Positions 7,993-15,467 of a DNA stretch of 64,000 nucleotides are shown piece after piece. This DNA comes from Pseudonocardia sediminis (GTDB lineage: Bacteria > Actinomycetota > Actinomycetes > Mycobacteriales > Pseudonocardiaceae). Below the pieces are notes generated by a model. That model was not told the DNA's origin. It searched no databases and was given only the letters and a program-made list of their open reading frames with translations. Numbering within the stretch: the stretch's first letter is position 1; each line of letters opens with the position of its first letter. The stretch lies in contig NZ_SHKL01000001.1 in the NCBI RefSeq assembly GCF_004217185.1, positions 6,198,001 through 6,262,000 of the forward strand, in the 5' to 3' direction. The translations under genes and the position numbers were made by a program.

Positions 7993-8535
7993 TCACTTAC
8001 GGCGGGGACGGCCGGTGCTGACCACGACGTAGTCCTGCTCCACCACGACCTCGAACGTCTCCGCGGTGTACGGGCCGGGGACGCGCCCGTCGGCCTCGGG
8101 GGCGGCGCCGGTGTCGGCCTCGGGGGTGCCCGGTGCGCCGGGGGCGGCGGCCGGGGCGTCGGCGGCGACGTCGGCACCACTGCGGACCTCGACCGGGAAA
8201 CGCTTGGCCTTCACCCGCTTCGGGTCGAAGTAGGACTGACCGGTGTGGACGTCGAACTCCCAGCCGTGCAGCGGGCAGGTCAGGAACTTGCGGCTCTCGT
8301 CGAGCCGGACGTCACCGGGACCCGACGACTCCACCAGCCCGATCACCGCGCCCTCGCACAGCGGCCCGGACATGTGCGGGCAGCGGTGCAGGAACGCGAC
8401 GTACTCGCCGTCGATGTTGAAGATCCCGATCTGCCGCCCGTCCAGCTCCACGATCCGGCGCGACCCGGGCGGGATCTCGTCGGTGCGGGCGACGACGTGC
8501 TTGCCCCCGCGCGGACGTTCGGTGGGTGCGGTCAT
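7993..8535 (-). CDS. Small Rieske [2Fe-2S] protein with low-complexity insert
   Basis: The two cluster-binding boxes RCPHMSG (Cys-Pro-His) and TCPLHGWEF (Cys-x2-His) lie near residues 52 and 86, giving a Rieske-type [2Fe-2S] centre. At 180 residues it is only the Rieske domain; there is no mononuclear iron domain, so it is a ferredoxin-like component or accessory protein and not an oxygenase alpha subunit. After the fold a stretch of about 40 Ala/Pro/Gly/Glu residues is inserted before the last strands (FEVVVEQDYVVVS). GAAGGA lies upstream of the ATG. It is co-transcribed with the [3Fe-4S] ferredoxin and amidohydrolase. Its electron acceptor is not encoded nearby in recognisable form. Confidence 0.87.
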   Translation of the reverse strand: MTAPTERPRGGKHVVARTDEIPPGSRRIVELDGRQIGIFNIDGEYVAFLHRCPHMSGPLCEGAVIGLVESSGPGDVRLDESRKFLTCPLHGWEFDVHTGQSYFDPKRVKAKRFPVEVRSGADVAADAPAAAPGAPGTPEADTGAAPEADGRVPGPYTAETFEVVVEQDYVVVSTGRPRRK

Positions 8536-8563
8536 GTCCGTCCTTCCATCGTGGTCATCGCGG

Positions 8564-9898
8564 TCACGCCTCGCGCAGGGCGCGCTGCTTCATCTCCGGC
8601 GCGAACCACGCCGCGCCCGCGCTGAGCAGGCAGACGACGAGCATGAACACGGCGACGTAGGTGTAGTTCGGGGCGCCACCGGCCGCGACCAGCAGCGACG
8701 TCGCGATCAGCGGGCCGAAGCCACCACCGATCGCGCCGGCGACCTGGTAGCCCAGCGACGCGCCGGTGTAGCGGGTGCCGGTGGTGAACAGCTCGGCCAG
8801 GAACGCGCCCATCGGGCCGTACATCATGCCGTGCGCGACGTAGGTGAACAGGAACGCGACGAGCAGCACCGCCCACGACCCGCTGTCGAACGCGGCGAAC
8901 AACGTGAACGCGCTGATCCCGAGCAGGGCACCGCCCCAGTAGTAGATCTTCCGCCGTCCGATGTGGTCGGAGAGCAGGCCGAACAGCGGCATCGCGATCA
9001 GCTCGACGACATTGGCGATGCTCTGCGCCGTCAGCACCTCGGCCCGGGAGAACCCGACCTGCGTGCCGTAGGACGCGCCGAACGTGATGAACACGGCGCT
9101 GGCCGCGAACGGCCCGATCACCAGCAGCACGCCGACGACGACGTTGCGCCAGTCCTTGGTCATGATCTCGATGAACGGCGCCTTGGCCGGTTTCGTCTTC
9201 TGCTCCTGACGAGCGCGTTCGAAGACCGGACTCTCGTCGACCCCCAGGCGCACCCAGAGACCGACCCCGACCAGCACGATCGAGGCCAGGAACGGCAGGC
9301 GCCAGCCCCAGCTCAGCAGGTCCTCCTGCGGCAGCAGCGAGAGCAGCGCGAACACCGCCGTCGACAGCGTGACGCCGGTGGGCACGCCCATCATGCCGAC
9401 GCTGCCCCACAGGCCGCGCCGCCTGTCGTCGAAGTGCTCGATGGCCATCAGGACGCCACCGCCCCACTCGCCGCCGGCGGCCAGCCCCTGGATGACGCGC
9501 GCGGTGACCAGCAGGATCGGGGCCCAGATGCCGATCTGCTCGTACGTCGGCAGCAGACCGACGATGACGGTCCCGAATCCCATCAGGATGATCGAGAGGA
9601 CCAGCATCTTCTTGCGGCCGATCCGGTCACCGAAGTGCCCGGCGATGATGCCGCCGATCGGGCGGGCCAGGAAGCCGCTGGCCAGCGTGCCGAACGCGGC
9701 CAGGGTCCCGATCAGCGAGTCGACCTCGGGGAAGAACAGGACGTTGAAGACGATCGCCGCCGCGGTCCCGTAGATGTAGAAGTCGAACCACTCGATGACC
9801 GTGCCGATGTAGGTCGAGGTCAGGATGCGGCGCTTGGAGTTGCGCCGCTTACTGCCGGTCCGAGACGACCCGTCGTGGGTGTCTGCCGAAAGTGCCAC
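8564..9898 (-). CDS. MHS-family MFS transporter
   Basis: A 444-residue, 12-TM transporter with TM1 reading IEWFDFYIYGTAAAIVF and the loop GDRIGRKKMLVLS, both typical of MHS symporters. The GTG at 9898 has AGGAG 7 nt upstream. It follows the ferredoxin gene and precedes the Rieske gene in the operator A operon. Together with the paralogue at 5538 it gives the operon two uptake systems, perhaps for the parent acid and a degradation product. The N-terminal 20 residues are Ser/Arg/Lys-rich (NSKRR), consistent with a cytoplasmic tail. Substrate not predictable. Confidence 0.9.
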   Translation of the reverse strand: MALSADTHDGSSRTGSKRRNSKRRILTSTYIGTVIEWFDFYIYGTAAAIVFNVLFFPEVDSLIGTLAAFGTLASGFLARPIGGIIAGHFGDRIGRKKMLVLSIILMGFGTVIVGLLPTYEQIGIWAPILLVTARVIQGLAAGGEWGGGVLMAIEHFDDRRRGLWGSVGMMGVPTGVTLSTAVFALLSLLPQEDLLSWGWRLPFLASIVLVGVGLWVRLGVDESPVFERARQEQKTKPAKAPFIEIMTKDWRNVVVGVLLVIGPFAASAVFITFGASYGTQVGFSRAEVLTAQSIANVVELIAMPLFGLLSDHIGRRKIYYWGGALLGISAFTLFAAFDSGSWAVLLVAFLFTYVAHGMMYGPMGAFLAELFTTGTRYTGASLGYQVAGAIGGGFGPLIATSLLVAAGGAPNYTYVAVFMLVVCLLSAGAAWFAPEMKQRALREA

Positions 9899-9946
9899 GC
9901 TGCACTCCTGGAAGCCGTGGTGGGGGAAGGACGGGAGCGGCGGGCC

Positions 9947-10144
9947 TCAGCCCGCGGCCTCGACGATGGCGTGTGCGGGGCATCCCGCGATGGCCCGCCG
10001 AGCGGCGGCCTCCTGGCCCTCGGGAACGGTGCCGTCACCCTTCTCGGTGGCGTAGCCGTCCTCGTCGAGGTCGAACAGGTCGGGCGCGTGGCCGTCGCAG
10101 AGTCCGAAACCGTCGCACAGATCGGGATCGACCGTGATCCTCAT
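9947..10144 (-). CDS. [3Fe-4S] ferredoxin
   Basis: The 65-residue protein has the short actinobacterial [3Fe-4S] ferredoxin pattern: Cys10 and Cys16 in DLCDGFGLC and a third Cys in AIAGCPAHAI near residue 54. The family normally passes electrons to a cytochrome P450 or an oxygenase. The ATG at 10144 is chosen because the mature fold begins MRITVDPDLC; the longer open frame would start inside operator A. It is the first gene of the operon, 63 bp downstream of the operator. No P450 gene or ferredoxin reductase is present in the window, so the partner is either the Rieske protein or encoded elsewhere. Confidence 0.9.
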   Translation of the reverse strand: MRITVDPDLCDGFGLCDGHAPDLFDLDEDGYATEKGDGTVPEGQEAAARRAIAGCPAHAIVEAAG

Positions 10145-10207
10145 GTGAGCGCACCTCCAGGCGTCACCGACGCCGGACAGCAGCGTCCGGGGCCGTCGTT
10201 CGGGCGC

Positions 10208-10228
10208 CGAGAACATAACATGTTCTTT
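10208..10228. promoter_or_regulatory. Operator A, copy 2, upstream of the ferredoxin operon
   Basis: GAACAT-AAC-ATGTTC (10211-10225) is a 6-bp inverted repeat with a 3-bp spacer, and the 21-bp window matches the site at 2202-2222 in 19 positions. On the minus strand it lies between TTCGAC and TTCTCG with 17-bp spacing, the same geometry as copy 1. It therefore probably brings the ferredoxin/MFS/Rieske/amidohydrolase operon under the same regulator. Confidence 0.7.
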
Positions 10229-10302
10229 CCGTCGAACGCAGCCCTCCGAGCGAGATCATCAGTGCTCAGAGCACCTGTCGGCCCGGCTGCGGGACAGCGC
10301 GT

Positions 10303-10947
10303 TCAGCGCACCTGCAGACCGTTCAGGAGCGTGTCCGCGTAGGCCTCGCCGATCTCGCGCGCCGGGATGGCCGTGTCCTCCGGGCGGTACCAGCGGTTAC
10401 TCCAGGCGACCATGCCGATGATCCCGTAGGCGATCACCCACGGCTGCGTCCCGACCGCGAACGTCCCCTCGTCCACCCCCGCCTGCACGACGGCGACGAC
10501 GGCGTTCTCGTAGCGCTTGTTGTACCCGCGCATCCGCTGCGCCCAGGCCGAGCGGTCCGGCGAGACCGCGCCCAGGTGCTCCTGGATGTAGACGTAGAGG
10601 AACGGGTAGCTCTCGGCGTAGGAGACCATCAGCTCGACGACCAGGCGCCGCAGCTTCTCCGGCGCCGTGCCGGGCCCGGCCACGATCTCCTCGGCCGACA
10701 GCGCGTTGCGCTCCACCGCCCCGCCGACGACGTCCTGGAACAGCTCCTGCTTGCCGCCGACGTAGTAGTACAGCGACGCGCGGTCCATCGACAGGGCCTC
10801 GGCGACGTCGGCCAGCGAGGTCCCCGCGTAGCCGTGGTCCTTGAACAGCTGCCCGGCCGCGGCGACGATCTCGGTCCGCTTCTCCTGGTAGGCGGCCGTG
10901 CCCTCGTCCTGGGCGGACTTGCGCCGCTTGCCGATCCCGCTGGTCAT
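10303..10947 (-). CDS. TetR-family regulator
   Basis: The helix-turn-helix is RTEIVAAAGQLFKDHGYAGTSLADVAEALSMDRASLYYYVGGKQELF in the first third of the 214-residue protein; the LYYYVGGK recognition helix resembles the KstR2/fatty-acid-type TetR group. The C-terminal domain is hydrophobic and Trp/Tyr-rich (AYGIIGMVAWSNRWYRPED), suited to an acyl or ring ligand. I chose ATG 10947; upstream codons to 10992 would overlap the ligase gene. It is the last gene of the operon running from 15329, so an operon promoter bearing GTCAAC-N6-GTTGAC would make it autoregulated. It is the best candidate for binding operator B (inference). Confidence 0.88.
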   Translation of the reverse strand: MTSGIGKRRKSAQDEGTAAYQEKRTEIVAAAGQLFKDHGYAGTSLADVAEALSMDRASLYYYVGGKQELFQDVVGGAVERNALSAEEIVAGPGTAPEKLRRLVVELMVSYAESYPFLYVYIQEHLGAVSPDRSAWAQRMRGYNKRYENAVVAVVQAGVDEGTFAVGTQPWVIAYGIIGMVAWSNRWYRPEDTAIPAREIGEAYADTLLNGLQVR

Positions 10948-10972
10948 GACCGTCAGTCTCCCCGACGCCGGA

Positions 10973-12490
10973 TCATCGGACGGGGGCGGCATCCGGCCAG
11001 TACGGCTCGCGCAGGACCTTCTTGAGCACCTTGCCCGACGCGTTGCGCGGCAGCTCGTCGACGAAGTCCACCGAGGTGGGGCACTTGTAGCGGGCCAGAC
11101 GCTCGCGGGCGTGCGCGACGAGCTCCTCCGGGGAGGGGTCCTCGCCGGGGTTCCGGACCACGAGCGCCTTGACCGTCTCGCCCCAGCGCGGCGACGGGAC
11201 GCCGATCACCGCGACCTCCGCGACGCCCGGGTGCGAGGCCAGCGCGTTCTCCACCTCGGCCGGGTACACGTTCTCCCCGCCGGAGATCACCATGTCCTTG
11301 ATCCGGTCGTGCAGGAACAGGTAGCCCTCGTCGTCGGTGTAGGCGGCGTCGCCGGTGCGCAGCCAGCCGTCGCCGCTCAGGGTGGCCGCGGTCTCGTCGT
11401 CGCGGCGCCAGTAGCCGGCCATGTTCTGCCCGGACCGGACGCGGATCTCGCCGACCTGCCCGGGCGGGCTCGGCTCGTCGGTCAGCGGGTCGAACACGGC
11501 GACGTCGTGCCAGGGCAGGGCCTTGCCGACCGAGCGCAGCAGACCGGCGCGCGGCCCGCCCGGGTCGTGGTCGCCGGGGGCGAGGCTGACGACGGTGCCC
11601 GCTGTCTCGGTCATCCCGTAGACGCCGAGGAACCCGCAGCCGAGGCGGTCCATCGCCCGCCGCAGCAGGGCCTCGGTCATCGGTGCCCCGCCGTAGGCGA
11701 TCAGCTCGAGGCTGGACAGGTCGGTCCGGTCGATCTCGGGCGCGGAGAGCAGCATCTGCACCACGGACGGGACCAGGAACGAGTGCGTCACCCGGTAGCG
11801 CTCGATCAGGCGCAGCATGTCGGCCGGGTCGACGGCGGCGACGAGGATCGTGTGCCCGCCCTGCCCCAGCGTGGTGAGCCCGTAGCCGATGCCGCCGATG
11901 TGGAACTGCGGCGACGGCACGAGGTTCACCGAGTCGGGGCCCATCGCGTAGAACTCGCGGCCCATCCGCGGGGTGAACGCCAGGTTGGCGTGGGTGAGCC
12001 GGGCGCCCTTGGGGACGCCGGTGGTGCCGGAGCTGTAGAGCTGCAGCACCACGTCACCGGGCGCGACCAGGACGTCGGGTGAGGTGGCCGGCTCGTCGGC
12101 GATCCACTTCTCGTACCCGGTGTCCAGGTCGACGACCTCGACGCCGTCCGGGACGAGCCCCTGCTCGGCCGTACCCGCCAGCACCAGCCGGGGCCCGGCG
12201 TTGTCCAGGACCGCCGCGATCTCCGGGGGCGCCAGCCGCCAGTTCAGCCCGACCAGCACCACACCGGCGCGGGCCGCTCCGAACAGCAGCTCGACGTACT
12301 CGGGCCGGTTGCGCGAGAGCACCCCGACCCGGTCCCCGGGGACCAGGCCGTGCCGGCGCAGCGCGTGCGCGACACGGTTGGCCCGCGCGTCCAGCTCGCC
12401 GAACGACAGGGTCACGTCGTCGCAGGTCAGAGCCGGGCGCTCCGGGCCGAGTGCGACCAGGTCGGTGAGCATCCCGCCGAGCGTGGACAC
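10973..12490 (-). CDS. AMP-forming acyl-CoA ligase
   Basis: A complete 505-residue acyl-adenylate-forming enzyme. The AMP-binding P-loop YSSGTTGVPKG lies near residue 150, the adenine motif GVYGMTETAG near 285, the hinge region YTDDEGYLFLHDRIKDMVISGGENVYPAEVE near 380-410, and the catalytic lysine motif PRNASGKVLKK near the C-terminus. It activates a carboxylic acid to its CoA thioester. It starts at GTG 12490, 13 nt after the acyl-CoA dehydrogenase stop, and is followed by the TetR gene. Within the operon it would load the acid formed by ring opening or ester cleavage. Chain or ring specificity is unknown. Confidence 0.92.
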   Translation of the reverse strand: MSTLGGMLTDLVALGPERPALTCDDVTLSFGELDARANRVAHALRRHGLVPGDRVGVLSRNRPEYVELLFGAARAGVVLVGLNWRLAPPEIAAVLDNAGPRLVLAGTAEQGLVPDGVEVVDLDTGYEKWIADEPATSPDVLVAPGDVVLQLYSSGTTGVPKGARLTHANLAFTPRMGREFYAMGPDSVNLVPSPQFHIGGIGYGLTTLGQGGHTILVAAVDPADMLRLIERYRVTHSFLVPSVVQMLLSAPEIDRTDLSSLELIAYGGAPMTEALLRRAMDRLGCGFLGVYGMTETAGTVVSLAPGDHDPGGPRAGLLRSVGKALPWHDVAVFDPLTDEPSPPGQVGEIRVRSGQNMAGYWRRDDETAATLSGDGWLRTGDAAYTDDEGYLFLHDRIKDMVISGGENVYPAEVENALASHPGVAEVAVIGVPSPRWGETVKALVVRNPGEDPSPEELVAHARERLARYKCPTSVDFVDELPRNASGKVLKKVLREPYWPDAAPVR

Positions 12491-12503
12491 GAGAGAGACC
12501 CTC

Positions 12504-13679
12504 CTAGTAGCTCTTGGGCAGGCCCAGGCTGTGCTGGGCGACGTGGTTGAGCACCATCTCCTTGCTCACCGGTGCGGTGCGGAACATCCGCGCGGTGAAC
12601 CACAGATCGGACAGGCCGTACTCGTTGGACAGCCCGTTCCCGCCGTGGGTCTGGATGGCGTGGTCCAGCGCGGCGACGACGGCCTCGCCCGCGGCGTACT
12701 TGGCCACCGTCGACGCCTCGCCCGCGTCCGCGCCGGCGTCGGTGAGCTCGGCGGCGTGGTAGGTCATCAGGCGGGCCAGCTGGACCTCGATGTAGGCCTT
12801 GGCCATCGGGTGCGCGATGCCCTGGTGCGAGCCGATCGGCGCCCCGTTCCACACGCTGCGCTCGGTCGCGTAGGTGGCCGCACGCTCAAGGGCGTAGCGG
12901 GCGATGCCGTTGGCCTGCGCCGCCGCCGTCACCCGCTCCGGGTTGAGGCCGGCGAAGACCTGCTTGAGGCCGTCGCCCTCGGCGCCGATCAGCATGTCGC
13001 GCGAGACCGGGACGTCGTCGAAGAACGTGGTGAACTGGTTCTCCGGGATCTGCAGTGCGGCGTCGATCTTCTGGAACGACAGGCCGGGCGAGTCGGTCGG
13101 GACCAGGAACAGCGACAGCCTGTGCCGGCCCCGCTCGTCGGCCTCGGGCCCCCGGGCGACGACGAGCACGGCGTCGGCCTCGTCGATGCCCGACGTCCAG
13201 TACTTCTGCCCGCGCAGCCTCCAGCCGTCCTCGGAACGGTGCGCGGTGGTGGTGATGTTGTGGGTGTTCGTGCCGGCGTCCGGCTCGGTGATCGCGAAGG
13301 CGACCTTCTTCGTGCCCTCGCAGATCCCGGGCAGCCACTCCCGCTTCATCTCCTCGGTGGCGTGCGCGGCGAGCAGCGAACCGGCGATCGCCGGGGAGAT
13401 GACCAGCATGAACATCGGGCAGCCCTGGGAGGCCGTCTCCTCGATGACCAGCGCGAGGTCGACGAGCCCGCCCCCGCCGCCGCCGTACTCCTCGGGCAGG
13501 TGCACGCCCAGGAATCCGGACTGCCCCATCTCACGCCAGAGCTCGTCCGGCGGGACCTCGCGGCGGGTCACGTCCTGGAAGTAGGACCGCCCGTAGCTGC
13601 CGACCAGCTTGCCGACGGCCTCGCGCAGCGCCCGTCGCTCGTCGTTCTCGACGAGCATGGTCTCGCGGACCTGTCCCAT
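12504..13679 (-). CDS. Acyl-CoA dehydrogenase
   Basis: A 391-residue flavoprotein of the acyl-CoA dehydrogenase family, catalysing alpha,beta-desaturation of an acyl-CoA. Signatures seen are FAITEPDAGTNTHN (residues 128-141), KYWTSG (159-164) and HGGNGLSNEYGLSDLWFTAR near the C-terminus. The usual late catalytic Glu position (in YEGT) reads RTAPVSKEM here, whereas Glu248 in GLNPERV sits where isovaleryl-CoA-type enzymes carry their base; I infer that one is used. The ATG at 13679 is nearly fused to the stop of the upstream gene. The open frame extends to 14069, antisense-like and inside that gene, and is not used. A relative sharing these features is at 35083. Confidence 0.92.
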   Translation of the reverse strand: MGQVRETMLVENDERRALREAVGKLVGSYGRSYFQDVTRREVPPDELWREMGQSGFLGVHLPEEYGGGGGGLVDLALVIEETASQGCPMFMLVISPAIAGSLLAAHATEEMKREWLPGICEGTKKVAFAITEPDAGTNTHNITTTAHRSEDGWRLRGQKYWTSGIDEADAVLVVARGPEADERGRHRLSLFLVPTDSPGLSFQKIDAALQIPENQFTTFFDDVPVSRDMLIGAEGDGLKQVFAGLNPERVTAAAQANGIARYALERAATYATERSVWNGAPIGSHQGIAHPMAKAYIEVQLARLMTYHAAELTDAGADAGEASTVAKYAAGEAVVAALDHAIQTHGGNGLSNEYGLSDLWFTARMFRTAPVSKEMVLNHVAQHSLGLPKSY

Positions 13680-13680
13680 G

Positions 13681-14535
13681 TCAGTCCTTCCACTCGAAGA
13701 ATCCCTGCCCCGACTTGCGTCCGAGCTCCCCCGCCGCGACCTTCTGTTCCAGGATGGCGGGCGGGGCGTAGCGCTCGCCGTAGACGCTCTGCAGGTGACG
13801 GGCGATGTCGAGCCGCACGTCGAGCCCGACCACGTCGGACAGGCGCAGCGGGCCGATCGGGTGCCCGTAGGCGAGCACGGCCGCGCGGTCGATGTCCTCC
13901 GCGTCGGCCACGCCCTCCTCCAGCATCCGCATCGACTCGAACGCGGAGATGCAGTCCAGCCGGCTGGTCGCGAAGCCCGGCACGTTCGCCACGACGATCG
14001 ACTCCTTGTCGATCGCGGTCGCGACGGCCCGCGCGGCGGCGATCGTGTCGTCGCCGGTGGCCTTCCCACGCACGATCTCGACCAGCGCGATCGACCAGAC
14101 CGGGTTGAAGAAGTGCATGCCGCAGAAGCGCTCCGGGTCGGGCAGCTCCGCGGCCAGGTCGTCGATCGACACCGAGCTGGTGTTCGACGCCAGCAGCGCC
14201 GGCTTCCGCTCGGCGGCCGCGGCGAGCACCGGCCGCTTGAGATCCATGCGCTCCGGGACGGTCTCGATCACCACGTCCAGGCCGGACCGGAGCTCCTCGA
14301 CGGTGCCGACGATCGAGACCAGGCCGGACAGGGCGTCGGCGGCGTCCGGGTCCAGCCGTCCGCGGTCCACCCCGGCCTGGGCCCGGCTCTCCAGTCGGGC
14401 GAGCAACCCGGCCCGGCGTTCGGCGTCGGTCTCGACGACGGTCGTCGCGTGCCCGGACGAGGCCAGCACGTAGGCGATGCCGAACCCCATGGTCCCGCCG
14501 CCGATGACGCCGGCGCGCAGCGTCCGGTCGCTCAT
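13681..14535 (-). CDS. 3-hydroxyacyl-CoA dehydrogenase (3-hydroxybutyryl-CoA dehydrogenase-like)
   Basis: The NAD-binding motif GVIGGGTMGFGIAYVLASSGH is at residues 9-29, and the catalytic His-Glu segment HFFNPVWSIALVEIVRG at about 139-155 follows SNTSS. The C-terminal helical domain ends GRKSGQGFFEWKD, as in single-domain 284-residue enzymes of this family. It oxidises an L-3-hydroxyacyl-CoA to the 3-oxoacyl-CoA. Its start overlaps the NTF2-like gene stop by 4 nt (ATGA). With the dehydrogenase, hydratase and ligases around it, three of the four beta-oxidation steps are present; no thiolase gene was found in the window. Confidence 0.92.
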   Translation of the reverse strand: MSDRTLRAGVIGGGTMGFGIAYVLASSGHATTVVETDAERRAGLLARLESRAQAGVDRGRLDPDAADALSGLVSIVGTVEELRSGLDVVIETVPERMDLKRPVLAAAAERKPALLASNTSSVSIDDLAAELPDPERFCGMHFFNPVWSIALVEIVRGKATGDDTIAAARAVATAIDKESIVVANVPGFATSRLDCISAFESMRMLEEGVADAEDIDRAAVLAYGHPIGPLRLSDVVGLDVRLDIARHLQSVYGERYAPPAILEQKVAAGELGRKSGQGFFEWKD

Positions 14536-15329
14536 GCCCGCACCGCCCGTCGCAGGCCGACCCGGTCGCGCACGACGTGCCCGGTGATCGAGCCGCCGTC
14601 GCCGACGTGCACCAGCCCGATCGCGCTGTGCGCGGCGGTCGTCCCCTCGCGCCCGTCGGTGTCCGGCAGGCCACCGAGGTAGCGGCCGGACTGGTCGAGC
14701 GCGAACGCGACCGAACGCCCGGCCGAGAACAGCTCACGGACCTCGGTCCGCGGGTCGCCGAGCAGCGCGGGCGTGTCCTGGCCGCACCAGCCGTCGTCGA
14801 GCCGCACGGTGCCGGAGCGGCCCAGGTCGCCCGAGTCGAGCCACTCGCGGACGAGCTTCTCGGCGTCCGGGTCGGCCTCCTGCGGGGTCGCGGCCCAGGG
14901 GGCGACGGCCGGGTGGTCGACCGGGTCCGGCGTGCGCGTGGCGAGCTGACGGCGACGGGAGTGGTAGTCCTCCTCGGTCGCGTTGCGGGTCAGCTTCTCG
15001 CCGTCCCACGCGAAGATGCCGATGCCGGTCCAGGCCGCGGGGGCCATGTCGTCGGCGGCCGAGGGGCCGTGCTCGGAGAAGCGGACCGCGATGCGCTCGC
15101 CGTCGGTGACCACGGTGTGCGCGGTCAGCAGCAGGCCGGGGAAGCGGTTCAGCTGGGCCATGGTGCCGGGGACGTACTCGTCGTCGCGGCCGGCGAGCGT
15201 GTGCCCGCCGATGAGGATCTCGTAGCCCGGATCCATGATCTCGGCGCAGACCGCGGGGTCGGCACGTCCCAGCCAGTCCACGGAGAACCGGCGGATCAGC
15301 TCGACAAGCGGGTGGATCTGCGGCGCCAC
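14532..15329 (-). CDS. NTF2-like (SnoaL / epoxide-hydrolase-fold) protein
   Basis: A 265-residue protein with two NTF2-like halves; FSVDWLGRADPAVCAEIMDPGYEILIGGHTLAGRDDEYVPG is the typical opening of the SnoaL/ketosteroid isomerase/limonene-epoxide hydrolase fold. A second, shorter copy (LVREWLDSGDLGRSG ...) follows a Pro/Ala linker near residue 165. Members are isomerases, cyclases, hydrolases or non-catalytic. It is the first gene of the operon; GTG 15329 is preceded by AAAGGGG. It is divergent from a LimB-like monooxygenase gene. An epoxide- or lactone-handling role would suit that neighbour, but catalytic residues cannot be assigned. Confidence 0.72.
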   Translation of the reverse strand: MAPQIHPLVELIRRFSVDWLGRADPAVCAEIMDPGYEILIGGHTLAGRDDEYVPGTMAQLNRFPGLLLTAHTVVTDGERIAVRFSEHGPSAADDMAPAAWTGIGIFAWDGEKLTRNATEEDYHSRRRQLATRTPDPVDHPAVAPWAATPQEADPDAEKLVREWLDSGDLGRSGTVRLDDGWCGQDTPALLGDPRTEVRELFSAGRSVAFALDQSGRYLGGLPDTDGREGTTAAHSAIGLVHVGDGGSITGHVVRDRVGLRRAVRA

Positions 15330-15340
15330 TCCGCACCCCT

Positions 15341-15436
15341 TTCAACGGTTGTGTTGACGCTAGCCCCGGCGGGCGGACCGGTCAACGGTGGCTCGTCAAC
15401 TCCAGCGTTGACAATTCGGCCCGACGTGCGGACCAT
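15341..15436. promoter_or_regulatory. Divergent promoter with two operator B sites
   Basis: GTCAAC-TCCAGC-GTTGAC (15395-15412) overlaps the plus-strand -35 TTGACA (15408-15413), which has a GACCAT -10 at 15431 after 17 bp. A weaker copy, TTCAAC-GGTTGT-GTTGAC (15341-15358), overlaps the minus-strand -10 TAGCGT (15357-15362), 17 bp from TTGACC (15380-15385). Each promoter thus has its own site. The same palindrome recurs at 19570 and 23855. Confidence 0.75.
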
Positions 15437-15467
15437 CACATTTCCCGACCGTCGGCGAAGGAGCCCC

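Noticed and set aside
7993..8535. Rieske ring-hydroxylating oxygenase alpha subunit
   Set aside because: The protein ends after the Rieske domain and lacks the mononuclear iron ligands and the usual 400-plus residue length.
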